Source of the DNA: an uncultured Bacteroides sp.
GTDB taxonomy: Bacteria > Bacteroidota > Bacteroidia > Cytophagales > Cyclobacteriaceae
Assembly (NCBI GenBank): GCA_902168185.1
Contig: CABHOV010000034.1
Span: 62,001-126,000 of the forward strand
DNA length: 64,000 nt
Direction of reading: 5' to 3'
Below the pieces are notes generated by a model. It made no database searches and was not told where the DNA came from. It saw only the letters and a program-made list of their open reading frames with translations. Position numbers and translations under genes: made by a program. This document shows, piece by piece, positions 63,685-64,000 of this stretch. How positions within the stretch are numbered: position 1 is the stretch's first letter; each line of letters opens with the position of its first letter.

Positions 63685-64000
63685 ATGACAATTCTTGCAA
63701 ACAACATTGCGATCGATTACCTGAAAGCTGGCGATGGCGACATTACACTTCTATTCGTGCATGGCTCTTTTATAAACAAAGATTACTGGCGTGAACAACT
63801 TGAATACTTCAAAACGAATTATTCGGTAATCGCTATTGATCTAGCAGGACATGGTAAATCCGAAACCAACAGAGACCACTGGACGATAGAAGAATTCGGC
63901 AAAGATGTAGCCGGAGTTATCGATGCACTGAAGCTTGAAAATGTTATTCTGATCGGACATTCAATGGGCTCCGATATAATTTTGGAGACAGCCGCTATAC
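63685..64000 (+). CDS. alpha/beta hydrolase, 3' end cut by window edge
   Basis: ATG 63685 opens a frame that runs off the right edge after 105 codons. LLFVHGSFINKDYW holds the HG oxyanion region, VIAIDLAGHGKS is the strand-helix block after it, and LIGHSMGSDI is the nucleophile elbow (GxSxG, Ser). These mark an alpha/beta-fold hydrolase of the esterase/lyase type. There is no signal peptide, so it is probably cytoplasmic. The acid and histidine of the triad lie beyond the window, and substrate cannot be guessed. Confidence 0.85.
   Translation, partial: MTILANNIAIDYLKAGDGDITLLFVHGSFINKDYWREQLEYFKTNYSVIAIDLAGHGKSETNRDHWTIEEFGKDVAGVIDALKLENVILIGHSMGSDIILETAAI

Overview
The window looks like a chromosomal segment of a Bacteroidota bacterium, most likely of the Cytophagales (Chryseolinea/Ohtaekwangia-like). 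This is an inference from gene content. Supporting signs are -7 boxes of the TAnnTTTG type (with a TTG 19 nt upstream at trxA and mraZ), near absence of Shine-Dalgarno sequences, a dcw cluster that runs mraZ to ftsZ without murF or ddl, a three-gene succinate dehydrogenase with a single cytochrome b subunit, and many DUF4412, DUF1080, DUF1343, FtsX-permease and NtrC-type genes. I see no tRNA, rRNA, CRISPR array, insertion sequence or prophage. The region reads as ordinary chromosome.

Layout. 1-3.1 kb: an EF-G paralogue cut by the left edge, with a degenerate GTPase centre, and a secreted DUF4412 protein. 3.1-7.7 kb: an arginine/polyamine locus (arginine decarboxylase, arginase-type ureohydrolase behind a uORF/terminator leader, secreted START protein, deoxyhypusine-synthase-like enzyme), followed by argS. 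9.6-17.1 kb: DUF1624 membrane protein, YceI protein with tandem upstream sites, Crp/Fnr regulator, TPR sensor kinase, Fe/Zn-chelating protein, sialate O-acetylesterase, thioredoxin. 17.2-25.3 kb: DnaE with a fused N-terminal proofreading exonuclease, a small membrane protein, sdhCAB. 25.4-32.2 kb: polyprenol-phosphate mannosyltransferase, FtsX-type permease, NamZ-type muramidase, endonuclease III, a PadR/membrane-protein pair.

32.5-48.4 kb is the division and cell wall cluster, all on the minus strand: mraZ, rsmH, ftsL, ftsI, murE, mraY, murD, ftsW, murG, murC, ftsQ, ftsA, ftsZ. It begins at a clear promoter overlapped by 10-bp MraZ repeats and ends at a strong terminator past ftsZ. 48.6-57.7 kb holds signalling genes: an OmpR/HisKA pair next to a small secreted protein with a duplicated motif, an archaemetzincin gene broken by one base, and a large FtsX-type permease divergent from an NtrC-type regulator and its kinase, with a sigma-54-like promoter in front of the permease. 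57.7-64 kb: lipoproteins, DUF1080, DUF72, an MRJP/yellow-family lipoprotein, malate:quinone oxidoreductase, a small basic protein and the start of an alpha/beta hydrolase.

For follow-up I would pick the uORF-attenuator leader of the arginase gene, the sigma-54/NtrC/permease module, the EF-G paralogue lacking the catalytic histidine, the exonuclease-DnaE fusion, several dyad operators in divergent intergenic regions, a decamer shared by the leaders of mraZ, ftsA and ftsZ, and a TATA excess in coding DNA.
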